This document shows, one piece after another, positions 25,401 to 38,900 of a stretch of DNA of 64,000 nucleotides. The DNA is from Brasenia schreberi. Taxonomy: Eukaryota; Streptophyta; Magnoliopsida; Nymphaeales; Cabombaceae. Numbering within the stretch: the stretch's first letter is position 1; each line of letters opens with the position of its first letter. The notes under the pieces are model-generated. The model was given only the letters and a program-made list of their open reading frames with translations. It was not told the origin of the DNA and did not search any database. The position numbers and the translations under genes are program-made. The DNA lies in the NCBI GenBank assembly GCA_036023115.1, contig JAYKKT010000055.1, forward strand, positions 11,662,501 to 11,726,500, read 5' to 3'.

Positions 25401-25757
25401 ATCCTAACTCCAAAGTACCATATCTATTATAAATAAAAGACAAAAATAAAGTACAGTCAGCAAGTGCACCATCACATGCATCATAAGCTAACCAATCAAC
25501 AATGGATCATTTAGCCCACTCATTGTTTATTGTTGCCTATAATGTACACCATAATGGATAATTATACTATTTGGTTGTATAAAAGGAATATACTCCGTGA
25601 TAATTATTGCTTTCAACTGAGTATCCTATAATATACATTAAAGGATAATTAATAAAAGAAAAAAATGATAGAATGAACAATTGTAAGTCATATAAGGTAA
25701 CAAGCATATATGAATATAATCCTATGTATATATACATATTCATGCATGCACACACAA

Positions 25758-25785
25758 ACATATATATATATATATATATATGTAT
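25758..25785. repeat. (AT)n microsatellite
   Basis: About 24 bases of AT repeats immediately upstream of a plus-strand RTE LINE, followed by tttatttatttattc. Confidence 0.9.
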
Positions 25786-25799
25786 TTATTTATTTATTC

Positions 25800-27994
25800 A
25801 AGGAAAAAGTTTAACCACCCAACATCTACTTTTAGTTATGGATTTACTTGTAAAAAAGTGGACAGAGAAGAAAAGAGTGCATCGAGCTATTCAGACTAAA
25901 TTGTGAAACCTCAAAAGCGAGAAAAGGTATATTTAAACATAAAGTACTTCAAGGAGATACTTAAAATCATGTTGGTACACCTTGAGATATGTGGAACAAT
26001 ATGGCTATACATATTAGGAAAGTGGCAAAAGATGTGTTAGGTGAATCTAAGGGAGGTGTACCGACATAAAAAGAAGCTTGGTGGTGTGAAGTAGTGCAAA
26101 ATAAAATCAAGGCAAAGAGGACATGTTACAAATTACATTATGCTAAAAAAAACCAATGAAACTTTAGAGGCTTTTAAGAAAGCAATAAAAGAAGTGAAAA
26201 AGAACGTCAGTGAAGGAAAAGCTAAAATTCGGGATGATTTATATAAAAAACTCAACTCAAAAGAGGGTGAAAGAGATATTTTTAAGATAACTAGGGCTAG
26301 AAATAAGAAAAGTAATGATCTTAATTTTGTTAGATGTATCAAAGACGAGGAGGAAAAATTTTTAGTGACAAGTGATAATATAAAAAATAGATAAAAACTA
26401 TTTTAGAAGCTTTTTAATGAAAATAAAGATGTTAGTATTAACTTGAGTTAGCCAAACCAGAAAATATATAAATCATAATTTCTACTAATATATTTAAAAG
26501 AATGAAGTAAAAAAGGCTATTAAACATATGAAGGGTGGTAAATCGGTTGGACTAAACAATATTCTTATAGAAGTTTAGAAAATCCTAGGAGAAATAGGAA
26601 TCACTTGACTCACAAGACTATTTAATAAAATATAAAGAAACCAAAAGATGCTCGAGGAATAGAGAGTGAGTACACTTATACCCATATAGAAAAACAAGTG
26701 AGACATTCAGAATTGTGCGAATTATCGGAGTACCAAGTTAGTGAGCCATAATATGAAATTATGGGAAAGAATTATCGAATATAGGTTAAGACAAATATCA
26801 AGTACAACAAAGAACCAATTTGGATTCATGCTAGGAAAATCTGTTGTTGAAGCAATTCACCTTTTGAGACGTCATATGGAACATTTTAGAGCAAAAAAGA
26901 AAAACTTTCACATGATATTTATTGATCTATAAAAAACTTATAATAGGATACTAAGGGAGGTTCTTTGGAGAACATTAGAAAAAAAAGGTTTCCCATTAAC
27001 ATAGATAAACCTTATAAGAGACATGTATAATGATGCAAAAACATGTGTGAGGACGGATGAAGGAATGATAGACTTCTTTGAAGTTAATATTGGGTTACAT
27101 CAATGATCAACTGTAAGTCCATACTTATTTATAATGGTGATTGATGAGTTAACAAAACATATTTAAGATGAAGTACCTTGGTGTATGTTAGTTGCAGATG
27201 ACATTCTATTAGTAGAGGAGTCTAAGAAAAAAGTTAATAGAAAATTGGAACAATGGAGAGAAATATTAGAAAGTAAAAGCTTTTGACTTAGTAGAATAAA
27301 TAAAAAATATATGGAACATAAATTTGATCATTTGGATACTTCAGAGGGCATATAAATTAAAATTGACACATATTGCGTCCTCCAAAAGGAAAATTTTAAA
27401 TACCTAGGGTCAATTTTTGAGAGTGATGGAATAATTGATGGAGATATTACGCATATAATTAATGCTGATTGGTTAAAATGGAGAGGAGCATTAAGTATTA
27501 TTTGTGATAAGAAGATACCATTAAAGTTAAAAGGTAAATATTATAGAGCAATAATTATAACTGCCATGTTTTATGGTTCTAAGTGTTGAACAATTAATCA
27601 TTAACATGTACAAAAGATGTCTGTGTCAAAAATGAAGATGTTGAGATAGATGAGTGATCATATAAGAGAAGACCATATATATAATGAGGTTATTATAAAC
27701 AAATTAAGAGTGACACCAATAGAGGATAAAATGAGAGAGCATGGCTTAAGATGTTTTGGATATATAGAAAGAAGATCAAAAGAAGAATCTATAAGAAGGT
27801 ATGAAAAACTAGATTTTGAAAGTATTAAAAGAGTAAGAACACGACCACAAAAGTGTTGTAAAGAAATAATAAAGAATCATCTAGCTTATTGTGAGTTAAA
27901 TGCTAACATGACACATGATAGGGCTACGTGGAACCAAAAAATTCATGTAGCCGACCTCATCTAATATTGGAAAAGGCTTAGTTGTTGTATAAGA
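25800..27994 (+). mobile_element. RTE-type LINE, 5'-truncated, plus strand
   Basis: Begins inside the linker after endonuclease (GKSLTTQHLLLVMDLLVKKW, about 25800-25860), continues through KNVSEGKAKIRDDLYKKLNS, the reverse-transcriptase fingers ([20 protein letters not shown] near 26820-26880) and palm, and ends with the family tail (ccgacctcatctaatattgg, then aaaaggcttagttgttgt). Many stops, including in the palm. The catalytic FADD position reads VADD (about 27190-27201). It closely parallels the minus-strand copies at 55853-63120 but is more decayed. Confidence 0.85.
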
Positions 27995-28799
27995 GGTTAG
28001 GTTGTATCCTCCTTTGTAGTGGCCATAAGGGTTTACTGGTGACACTTTTCTAGGGGTAACACAATTCATATACTCACATTTTGAATAAAAATGCACCTTT
28101 AACATGTCGCTCTCAAAACAATGTTTCATGGATGCATCTATCTCTTGAACAAATCCTACCTTAGGGGCATCTCTTCATCAATGATTGACACTCTACTCGC
28201 CTCAAATATTGTAGCTTCGGGAAGTTGATTTTCCATGAGATTCTAACTGAGGTATAGGGAGATTAAGAGAGAAGGAAAGAGGTCGAGAAGTTGATGAGGG
28301 TTATACTGACAGAGAGATCGATAAAGTGTCTCAAGAGGAAGAAAATTCAAAGAGAGATAGAGAGGTGAAGAGAGCTTTTATAAAGAAAGATACGGTGACA
28401 TTGAGAGACATCAGGAGAGGATAAGATTGAGAGAGATTTTCGGACACGGAAATTGAAAGAGATCAAAGGGTTGCGAGAGGGTAAGATAGAGATTATCGGA
28501 CAGAAGGAGACGAGGAAAGATCGTTCAGGGGAGGGCCCCGCAAGGAAGTGTAACGGAAGAGCGAAGGGGAAGGAGAGAGAATATGCAATAGGGGCATTTA
28601 GATAATTAGGGTTTATCGAGAGTTCCTGTTGTGCGATTATTTCCAAATTGAATGGGAGGCAGAATGAAACACGAAAAAGCCCGGATCCGGAAACGGAAGG
28701 AAGCGACTGCTCCTCTTTCGTCGAGCGTATAGCTCTCTCTCTTAAGCCCGCAGTGGGAAAATCCGTTTAGCAAAAAAGGATTGATCGGGGAAGACGGAG
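27995..28799 (+). promoter_or_regulatory. Putative promoter and 5' UTR of APP1
   Basis: No coding content. 28260-28640 is strongly purine-rich with many gagaga runs. The region nearest the ATG (28650-28799) is more GC-rich and contains agctctctctctt (28731-28743), a pyrimidine patch typical of plant core promoters and 5' UTRs. No clear TATA box was identified, so the transcription start cannot be placed. Confidence 0.45.
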
Positions 28800-29954
28800 A
28801 TGGAGGATCCGCTGGATGCCATAAGGTCGCTGATGTCCGCCTACTCCCCTCCTTTGGATGCCCTCATCGTCCCTTCCGAAGACGCGCATCAGGTTTGCTT
28901 CCTATCGCTTCTCTCTTTCTTTCCTACCCATTGTCCTCCTTCCGTTATTTTCCAGCTTGATTCTCGTTTCTCCTTTCCACAAGTGTTAGTGATTCTGTGT
29001 TTCTCTATCAAAGATTATCTCAGCCAAATTACAGCCCATGATGCCGCATGTTGATTCTGCAAGAATCCTTTTTAAGATAAACGAACTTACCCGATGTCGA
29101 AGTAGCAAACGTGGGGAAAAAGTACCCCACTTGTTTTGATGGAAAATTTGTTCTTTTTAATCGAATATCACCTGCCCATTGAATATTTTAAGCTTGAACC
29201 TTCCAGATTGTTCAATTGAAATTCTTCTCAGAAAATAACAACTTCGTCCCTAAATTATTACCACGAGATCCATCTTGGCGACTAATTGACGTCTGAACGG
29301 TGGTCGAGTGTTGGATCACAATAAATTGATGACTTGATGCCCCATGAACAAGTGGGTTCTGCATACTAGTGCAATTTAATCAATAGAATCTTCGTTTTCC
29401 TTGGTTCTCACTGACTTCTTGGAGAAATCAAATTTGGGTCCTAATTCTTTGAAGGTGCCATTTATACGTTATGAATTGCTCCAGTTAGACCATGAATGGG
29501 CCCAAACCATGTATTCTCTGTGGTTGACAAGCTGATCCTCTAAGCCACCATTAAAAATCTTAGAGTAGTTGCTGCTGGAACCACCAAACCCACTTTTTGC
29601 ATTTTGCCTTGCATCTGATTAAATCTAAGCACCTCCACTGGCAGCAGAGAAAAAGGTACGTTTCCAGGGACAAAATATTATTGAATATGTTCATCCTGGA
29701 ACTTAAAAATAGAAAGTAAAGAAGAATAGTGCGGTTGTTTGAGACTTTCAGTTAGTTTCTGCCAAATGTTGGCAAGTTGCTAGAATTCTGTTTCTTAGAC
29801 ACAACTATGTTAAAGTTGCAAAGTTGTTTGCTCGTTGCCGGTTCATCCATTTAATAGTTACAAGTTCTTCCGAACCACTCATATGTGCAGAGTGAATATG
29901 TGGCAGCATGGGACAAAAGGCGTGCATTCATCAGTGGTTTTACTGGAAGTGCAG
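28800..29954 (+). CDS. APP1: APP1 exons 1-2 (start of N-terminal domain)
   Basis: Exon 1 (28800-28892) begins with ATG and encodes [12 protein letters not shown] then [16 protein letters not shown]. Exon 2 (29891-29954) encodes [20 protein letters not shown] and ends with the first base of a glycine codon. The start matches the family N-terminus in length and sequence. Exon 1 ends cag/gtttgc; exon 2 starts after tgtgcag. Intron 1 (28893-29890) is ordinary unique sequence. Confidence 0.95.
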
Positions 29955-32900
29955 GTGACATTTTGCTTGTTGATGTACTTCTACTTCTGTATGCCATTAC
30001 ATGTGGTTTGCGCGATCAACCTTTACCTTTTGCTTCTTTTTGTGATTATGAAAATAAAGGTATCAACCTTCAAAAGGATATTGAAGGAAAAAATGGAAAT
30101 ATCAAGATATTTTTGGAAAATTTGTATCTATGGGAAAAATCACATATTAACATGTTACTATGACTTCAAAGGAGTTTTCCTACTCTTTTTTATATTTGAC
30201 TTTGACTAATTATCCTATACTTCTCAAGAATTAGAACCCTGTTCGTTCATTCTTGACATTACAACATTTGTGGAAAGTCAGAATCTATTGGTTTCCCTTT
30301 CTCTCTTCTGGTTTCTTCTTCTAATTTGTGATTGGCTATGTTTTAGCTTAGGCCTGGGAAAAAACTGTTAATGTAATAGGGGATACTTTATGTCTCAAAC
30401 CAAGTTTGCTAAAGACATTGTTGAAAGGTCTGGTATTACGGATACTAAGGTTGTTGACACACCGGAGATCCTAGGCACCAAACTACGATCCACTGATGGT
30501 GAGAAATTGGAGGATCCCACTCCTTATCGACAGCTCATAGGTGCACTCACTTATCTCACCATTACTAGACCTTATATTTCTCATGCAGTACACATAGCAA
30601 GCCAATTTCAACAGGCACCCACTTATGTTTATATGAGTGCTGTCTTGCTCATGATTTGATATATTAGAAACACTGCCCACAAGGGGTCCTCTTAACTTCC
30701 TCTTCATCTCTTGATTTGTCTATATATACGGATGCTGATTGGGGTGGAGATGTCAACAATAGACACTCTACGACTGATTTTTGTGTGTTTTTATGTGAAT
30801 CTCTTGTTTCTTGGAAGTTCAGAAAATAACAGAAGGTGTCCCTCTCATCCACAGAAGCCGAATATCGAGCCATGGCTACAACTGCAATGTAGATTTCTTG
30901 GATCACAACCATTCTAGCCGACATGAGAGTCACTGTACAACATCCTGTCATAATGTATTGTGACAACAAAAGCGCCATGTACATTACCTCCAACAATACT
31001 TTTCATGAGAGGACAAAGCATATCGAGATGGACTGTCACTTTGTTCGTGAAGAGTGTCTAAATAAGATCTCGCTTTGTTATGTCACATCTGAGATGCAGC
31101 TCGCAGACTTCTTCACCAAATCTCTTTCAGCTTCTCGATTTCAGTTTCTACTAGACAAACTTTCAGTGTATACCCCGTAAGTTTGAGGGGGGGTGTTAAT
31201 GTAATAGAGGCACGGGCCACTAGGGCCTGTGCAACCCAAGTATGGAGCAGGGGTCAGGGCCACCACGGGAGCTCCAACGGCTACTAGCCGTTGGAGCTGC
31301 CCCCAACGGCTAGTGCTGGCCGGCCAGCACTAGCACCACTCTATGTCTTTCTTCTTCTTGATTCCTACTTCAAACCTCTTGTATTATGTCTATAAATACT
31401 ACTTCAACACTTGAATAAAGTATGCAGTCTAGCACTGCTTTTTGACTTGTCTTGTTTGTGCTTTCGCTCTTATTTGTTATTCTTGAAGATCGACATTCGG
31501 AATTGAATGTCATTTGACTCTTGGTGATCTTGATTCATGCGACATCAACTTTCGCTCATTGACAAACATTTACATGGTATCAGAGCATCGGATTGAAGAA
31601 ATCAGGTGCATTGGGAAGCATGCCATCGGTGCGAAATTTGAAGAATTTTAACAAACTTGAGGTTAGTTCATAAATTGTGATTTTTTGCAAAATGGAAGGT
31701 ACAAATGAGTCGTTTAGATGTATCATAGACCAGAAATGCTACCAAAGTTGGGCTAGGATCATGAAAAAGTATTTTTTGTCAAAGGATTTTTGGGATTATA
31801 TCGATGGAACCATAAAGGAACCAATTTTGAACATTGATGATTTAGACGATGATGAAATCGTTAAAGCCCATGAAAATACAAGTTAGATTTAAAATTATGG
31901 GAAAAAATGAACGCAAAAATCACATGGATTATTTGCCAAAATGTGGATGAAAAGCTTAGAAATAAGATTAGTGCATTTGAAAACGCTTTTGAAACTTGGA
32001 AATATTTGAAAAAACTTCATTCTCAAGATGACTTTGTTTTTCAAATTGACTTAATGGAAAGAATGATAATGCTTAAACAAGGGAACCTAAGCATTAGAGA
32101 CTATCATAATGAATTTTCGGAATTATGGACTCAATTGAGAAGTTTTGACAAATTTGGAAATCTTTATAAATTAGATGAATTTCAAGAATTTCTAGACAAC
32201 CAATACTTCTTTTTGTTTATGCGTGGGTTGAGAGATGAATTTGAAAATATTAGATCAAACCTTATACATAGAAAACCTAGTCCTAGAGGGGATTCCTTTT
32301 TGGCCGACCTTGTTATGGAGGAAACGAGATTGAAAAACATGAATGTGGCTAAGGAAGCCGTGCTTGCCGCATCAAAACCGGGAGCAAATTTGAAGACCTA
32401 CAAGCCTCCGCATGCAAAGAACAATGAGGGCATGTCAAAGAAGCCCGTGGGACCGTGGCCCAACAAAGACACTATTTGCCACTATTGCAAGGAAAATGGA
32501 CACATTAAAACCACGTGTCCTTTACTTCGGAAAAGAAGTGGAAATGCGGGAGCCGTAGAAGAATGGAGTGTCTTGCCCAACAACATCAAAGCATATATAG
32601 AAGAAATCTTTAAGGAAAAGCAAGCATCTCCAGGAATGCTCTATCTACTTTTCAAGGTATGTCTTGGTTTTTAGATTCCGGTGCATTCTTTCATATGACA
32701 CATAGTGAAGATTTTTTGATTAATTCTTGTAAAACCATTGGAAAGCATGTGTTTACGGCCGATGGAACAAAATTTTAAATAAAAAAATTAGGAAATCTTG
32801 AAAAACAAAACTTTTAAATTCAAAATATAAGTTTTATACCTAAACTTAATTTAAATATTCTTTCGGTTGCTCAAATATGTGATAATAATTGTATAGTCAC

Positions 32901-35900
32901 TTTCTCATCCAAACATTGTGTGGTGCAGGATCACCTATCGAAGAAGGTGATTGGTTAAGGCCATAGAGAAAGTGGACTATACAAAATGGACTATCTTGTT
33001 ATGCCAAATTCCAGTTTTTGTAACATAACCCAAGATGCTACACTTTGGCATAAAAGACTTGGACAGTTGGACTCTCAAAAATTATGTAATATTCCTTTGA
33101 TGAAAAGCATTAGAGAGAAAAATTTTGAATGTAAAGATTGTATTCTTAGAAAAATGCATCATCTTTCTTTTGGAGAAAGAAACTATGTACCAAAGAAAGC
33201 TTTTGATCTAATACATTCGGAGGGATCAAGTTTGCTATTAACTCTATTTTTAGACTGGTGGCCAAGATAAACGGCCTTGATCCTCACCATCAAAACGAAA
33301 CAAAACCCCAACGAAGTGCTCCTCATATTCGCACTAGTTTGTGTGTGCTCTTAATTAACTTTTCTTGGTAGGGCATGGAAGTCATGGTCATCCTGTCATC
33401 TCGGAGTTTTAAAGATTATTAATTAAAAGGAAATTAAAATAGAAAAGGAAAAAACTGCTCCTATAAATAAGGCATGGTTGCCGTGTTAGCTTGAGGTTTT
33501 AAAAGTTCTCAATTACAAAAAATAAGTAGAAAAAGATAAATTGCTCCTATAAATTCCACGCCTTGGTCCTGCCCACCCCAGCTAGGGCAGCTCAATCTCA
33601 GTAAGAGAAACAACATTCACAGGAGAGAGAGAGAAGTTCCTCTCTTCTGCACATAAAGAAAGAGAGCAAGAAGAAGAAAGGTAGAGAGAAAAAGATGGCA
33701 ATCATCAAGAAAGGGCCGTCCATGGTCAGGATAATGTTGGCTTGTTTTCTGGCATTGTTGGTGGTGATGTCTCAGGTGCAAGTGGGCTCAGCCAACCATA
33801 GCGACCTCCAGTGCATGATCACGTGCGTCTCGAATCAGCGCGAGATGGACGGTCGAACTAGGGCAACTAATTTCGATATGGCTATCGCGGCCTGCTGGGA
33901 ACTTGTGTGCAACATAGAGAGTGATCGCGGACACGGGTACGCCTGGCCCAACTGAGCCTCTCTGGTGGTCTACGCTCGAGCCCTTGCACCACCTTTATGC
34001 CAGGATGACCAAATCAAGCACACGTCGAGATGCAATTTTTCCTGCTGCATTACACGGATCCCCTCCCAAATACATATCTCCTTCTCAACATGGTCTCAAT
34101 TTGGAAATCAGAGTCGTCGAATTAGTTCTTCTTCTAATTGCTCTCCTTTCTGTTTCTCTGTATCTTGAAATCGTGCCCCACTGTCGGTCGTTTGAAAGAA
34201 TAACTATCTCATTTGTGCTTCTAGTCTCCTATATATATATATAATTGTAAAGGATTTATTGGTAATCGTTACAGCATTTTGGGGCCCCGCGCCCGTTATT
34301 TCTAAAGGAGGATTTCAATCCTATGTGATTTTTGTGGATGACTTTACTCGTTTTACTTGGATATATCTATTAAAACACAAATCTGAAGTATTTGAAAAAT
34401 TTGTAGTATTTTGTAATATGATCAAAAACCAATTTGGAGCAACCATTAAAATCTTTAGATCCGATTCGGGAGGAGAATACATGTCTAATGAATTTTACAA
34501 ATTTATTGAAACTTGTAGAACTATTCTAATTGCTAGTAAGGTTCCAAAATTTTTATGGGCCGAAGCTACTCTTACCGCAGTATACCTTATAAATAGAATG
34601 CCTTCATCTAACCTTGAAAATACTTCACCTTTCGAAAAATTGTACATCTCTCCATACTATGAACGACTTAGAGTTTTTGGATGTAGATGTTTTGTGTATA
34701 TAGACAAAAATGATAAATTGTCACCTAGAGCTATTGAATGTGTCTTCCTTGGTTATGGCATTGACAAGAAGGGGTATAGGTGTTTTGATCCCATAGAAGA
34801 CAAATTGTATATGTTCAAGGATTTAAAATTTTTTGAGAATGAAATTTATTATGAGTTCAAATCCTTGGAAAATTCTGAACCTTTCGTTCCTCAAGATATT
34901 TTTGAGCTAGAAGAAGATAATGATTGTGACTCAGTAAATCATCAAGACATTCAAGAAAATCATGTTGAAGATAATGACACTTCACACACAACTGTTGATA
35001 CCCTCACACTATACAAGACGACCTAGAGAAACCAATGATGTCCACATTGAACTTGATAGTAAAAGATTAGAACCCAGGGTTTCAAGACCTCCTCAGCGAT
35101 TTGTGTCCTATGAATCTTTCGAACCACAACGAAGAAACTTGATTGCCATCCTTCGTCAAGTTAAGGAACCTAGGTTCTATTATCAAGCTAAAGGTATTCC
35201 AGAATGGGAAGATGCTATGAATGATGAACTCAACGCCCTACACAAGGCTCAGACATGGATAGTGGCACCCATACCAAAAGATAAGAAAGTCATTGGATGT
35301 CGTTGAGTATATAAAATCAAAACTCATAGCAATGGTCACATTAAGAGATACAAGGCTAGACTAGTTGCTAAAGGTTATGCCCAAGAATATGGAATTGACT
35401 ATGATGAAACTTTTGCCCCAGTAGCTAGAATGACCACAATTAGAATTCTCATAACCATTAGTGCAATTAAACAATGGAATATACACCAACTTGATGTTAA
35501 GAATGCTTTCTTGAACGGTTACTTGAATGAAGAAGTCTACATGAGTCCTCCTCCTGGTGTCAATCTCCCTCCTGGTCATGCTCTTAAATTACGAAAGGCT
35601 TTGTATTTTCTGAAACAAGCTCCGAAAGCTTGGTTTGATCGATTTGAAAAATTCATGCATTTGCATAATTTTGTGACTTGCTATACTGATACTGCATTGT
35701 TTGTACGAAAAATAAAATGTGGTATTGTTATCTTGCTTTTGTATGTCGATGACATGATCATCACAGAAAGTGATGAAGCAGGAATTACTGAAGTTAAACT
35801 TAATCTTCATCACGAATTTGATATGAAAGACTTGGGCTTGCTGAATTATTTCTTAAGTATTGAGATAACCAAAAATAATTGTGGATACTTTATGTCTCAA

Positions 35901-38900
35901 ACCAAGTTTGCTAAAGACATTGGTGAAAGGTCTGGTATTACGGATACTAAGGTTGTTGACACACCGGAGATCCTAGGCACCAAACTACGATCCACTGATG
36001 GTGAGAAATTGGAGGATCCCACTCCTTATCGACAGCTCATAGGCGCACTCACTTATCTCACCATTACTAGACCTTATATTTCTCATGCAGTACACATAGC
36101 AAGCCAATTTCAACAGGCACCCACTTATGTTCATATGAGTGTTGTCTTGCTCATGATTCGATATATTAGAAACACTGCCCACAAGGGGGTCCTCTTTACT
36201 TCCTCTTCATCTCTTGATTTGTCTATATATACGGATGCTGATTGGGGTGGAGATGTCAACAATAGATACTCTACGACTGATTTTTGTGTGTTTTTATGTG
36301 AATCTCTTGTTTCTTGGAAGTTCAGAAAACAACAGAAGGTGTCCCTCTCATCCACATAAGCCGAATATCGAGCCATGGCTACAGATTTCTTGGATCACAA
36401 CCATTCTAGCCGACATGAGAGTCACTGTACAACATCCTGTCATAATGTATTGTGACAACAAAAGCGCCATGTACATTGCCTCCAACAACACTTTTCATGA
36501 GAGGACAAAGCATATCGAGATGGACTGTCACTTTGTTCGTGAAGAGTGTCTAAATAAGATCTCGCTTTGTTATGTCACATATGAGATGCAGCTCACAGAC
36601 TTCTTCACCAAATCCCTTTCAGCTTCTCGATTTCAGTTTCTACTAGACAAACTTTCAGTGTATACCCCGTAAGTTTGAGGGGGGGTGTTAATGTAATAGG
36701 GACACGGGCCGCTAAGGCCCGTGCAGCCCAAGTATGGAGCAGGGGTCAGGGCCACCATGGCCCTGGCCACCACCGTTGGGAGCTCCAACGGCTACTAGCC
36801 GTTGGAGCTGCCCCCAACGGCTAGTGCTGGCCGGCCAGCACTAGCACCACTCTATGTCTTTCTTCTTCTTGATTCCTACTTCAAACCTCTTGTATTATGT
36901 CTATAAATACTACTTCAACACTTGAATAAAGTATGCAGTCTAGCACTGCTTTTTGACTTGTCTTGTTTGTGCTTTCGCTCTTATTTGTTATTCTTGAAGA
37001 TCGACATTCGGAATTGAATACCATTTGACTCTGTGATCTTGATTCATGCGACATCAACTTTCGCTCATTGACAAACATTTACAAAAACTTGCACATTCAA
37101 TTGAATATTCTGACATGGATAATGCTGTGATCATTTAGATATTGTGGTTTTAGTGATTTCAATATGACTATTACAATGGATGCGATGTGGGACCATAATA
37201 TATTGTGACATAGATGAGGTTTGAACGTTTGAGAGTCTCGGGACTGAGAGTCAGAGCTTCTAATGATCAGATGTAGGCTCTTGCGATCCATTTTCACAAA
37301 ACAGCTAGACTAAGTGCAGACCTTATAGAGTAACTCATGAGTGATTGAGTAGAAGAGATAGATAGGAAGAAGATGTTCAAGCTGCAGGCGTAGCTTGCAC
37401 CTTTGAACAAAAGCACCTTAGTGGAATTCTTCGTATCATTGGGTGGTTACCTTGTATGCGTCGTTTCCTGGGGAAGGACTTCCACTTCCACTTCCACTTC
37501 TTATTCTTTTTTCCCTCTTATGGACTCTTCATTTACTACACAAAGTCTCAGAAAGAAGGTGTTCAGGCTTTGTACACTTCATTTGCTTGGTATATCAATA
37601 GTCTTACAGTTTATGAACTTACATGCCATAGGCAAGATAAGGCATTTCCTCAGCATCTAATGTTGCTGTGATAAATCTTTCTTTCAGGGGCTGCTTTAAG
37701 AATTTATGATCGGGTTTTAATTTTTAAGCTGTTTTCCTGGAAGGAATGTTATCACAATCTCTCTTCTTTTATCAGAACTACTGTTATCTCCATTTGGTTT
37801 AATTTAAGGGTTGGAGTCTTCTCAGGCTTGGCACTTATAACGATGAACGAGGCTTTACTATGGACCGATGGAAGATACTTCTTGCAGGCATCGCAACAAC
37901 TCAGTGAACGTTGGAAGCTCATGAGAATTGGAGAGGGCCCTCTTGTGCAAGTTTGGCTTGTTGATGTAAGTTCCTGTTATTAAAAGAAGTGTGTCTGCTG
38001 GAAGCATTCTCTAGCTGAAGTCTGTGCCGATCTTTTCAATTGAATACTCTCTTGAATATGTAAAGGAAGCTTAACTGCAGTGGTGGATGGCTATAATATT
38101 AAAACGTGAAAGTCTATTTGATCTGCTTGCGTCCAAAACACAAAGTTGGCTGTAGGATCAAAGGTCCAAAATATCACTGCCTTTTTGAATGTTATGCATG
38201 TGCATAGATCTAATTTCATCGTTGGCATCTTCATTTTCTTTACTTTTTGTTCTTCTGAAAGCACAATGACGTTGGCTTTTTCCAGCGTAGCAAAGTTTGA
38301 CCTTTTGGACTTGAAGAGGTCCTATCATCATCTTCTGTTCAGAACTTCAGATATCTGCTGCAACAGAAAACTTACTGATACTTGATGAAATCATGTCGAT
38401 GTGTATTATTCTTCTATGTGATACATGGATTTCAGGTATTATAATGTGCGGGTTTGCTTTGTTCCAGAACTTGGAGAAAGGGGGCACCGTTGGTGTTGAC
38501 CCTTGGTGTGTATCTGTAGAAACTGCAAAAAAGTGGGAGTCACATTTTGGGAAGAGTGGACTGACATTGGTTCAGCTACCAATCAACTTGGTAGATGAAG
38601 TTTGGAAAAGCAGGCCAGTGCCAGAAATTCATCCTGTTGTTGTGCAGCCACTGAAATTTGCTGGCTTCAGTATTGAAGAGAAGTTGAGTAATCTAAGAGT
38701 GAAAGTAGCACAAGAGAAGGCCTCTGGCATTGTTATCGCAGCTCTTGATGAAGTACTGCCTTTGCTTTTATCTTTGTGATACAACATCCTCAATGGGCCA
38801 ATTGAGGCCATTGTTGACTCCACCTATATCCTTATCTTCATTTTGCTTTCTGTATCTTAATTTTCCAGGTTGCTTGGTTATATAATATTCGGGGATCTGA

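Larger units (their letters stand above)
19251..25757. other. 6.5 kb of old intergenic sequence, no intact gene
   Basis: Stop-rich in all frames. Contents that can be supported are two short tandem duplications (20315-20408 and 21169-21212) and a broken minus-strand coiled-coil reading (21560-22480). No exon chain, transposase or reverse transcriptase was recognised. Confidence 0.45.
33218..34272 (+). other. Host-like segment inserted in Copia-B integrase
   Basis: About 1.05 kb with no Copia homology splits the reading FDLIHS / [10 protein letters not shown], which are neighbours in related elements. It carries tandem promoter-like repeats and a small secreted-protein gene. No terminal inverted repeats or clear target-site duplication were found at its edges, so whether it arrived by capture during retrotransposition, by a transposon or by repair is unknown. 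Confidence 0.75.
30366..37083 (+). mobile_element. Copia-B, rearranged Copia element with a stub LTR, a central LTR and a 3' LTR
   Basis: Order: first 16-17 bases of an LTR (30366-30382), a reverse-transcriptase/RNase H segment (30383-31193), a full LTR (31194-31574), PBS, gag-pol (31692-36670), polypurine tract, full 3' LTR (36686-37083). The two RNase H segments are nearly identical. The outer edges share the 5-bp TSD aaaac. The simplest history is one insertion, then unequal exchange giving LTR-body-LTR-body-LTR, then deletion of most of the first body from within its LTR. It occupies APP1 intron 2 in the sense orientation. Confidence 0.92.
30361..37088 (+). repeat. Target-site duplication aaaac flanking Copia-B
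   Basis: aaaac at 30361-30365 and again at 37084-37088, exactly adjoining the outermost LTR ends. It shows that the whole Copia-B complex stands in one insertion site in APP1 intron 2. Confidence 0.85.

Noticed and set aside
33921..34244. 107-codon frame overlapping the end of the secreted-protein gene
   Set aside because: No start context and no recognisable features; most likely the 3' flank read in another frame, although a frameshifted gene end cannot be excluded.
33218..34272. Clear target-site duplication around the host-like insert in Copia-B
   Set aside because: The flanks cattcgga and cattttgg look partly alike, but both belong to the Copia coding sequence and no consistent duplication could be shown.
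38393..38779. Independent 128-codon gene
   Set aside because: It is APP1 exon 4 with intron read-through at both ends.
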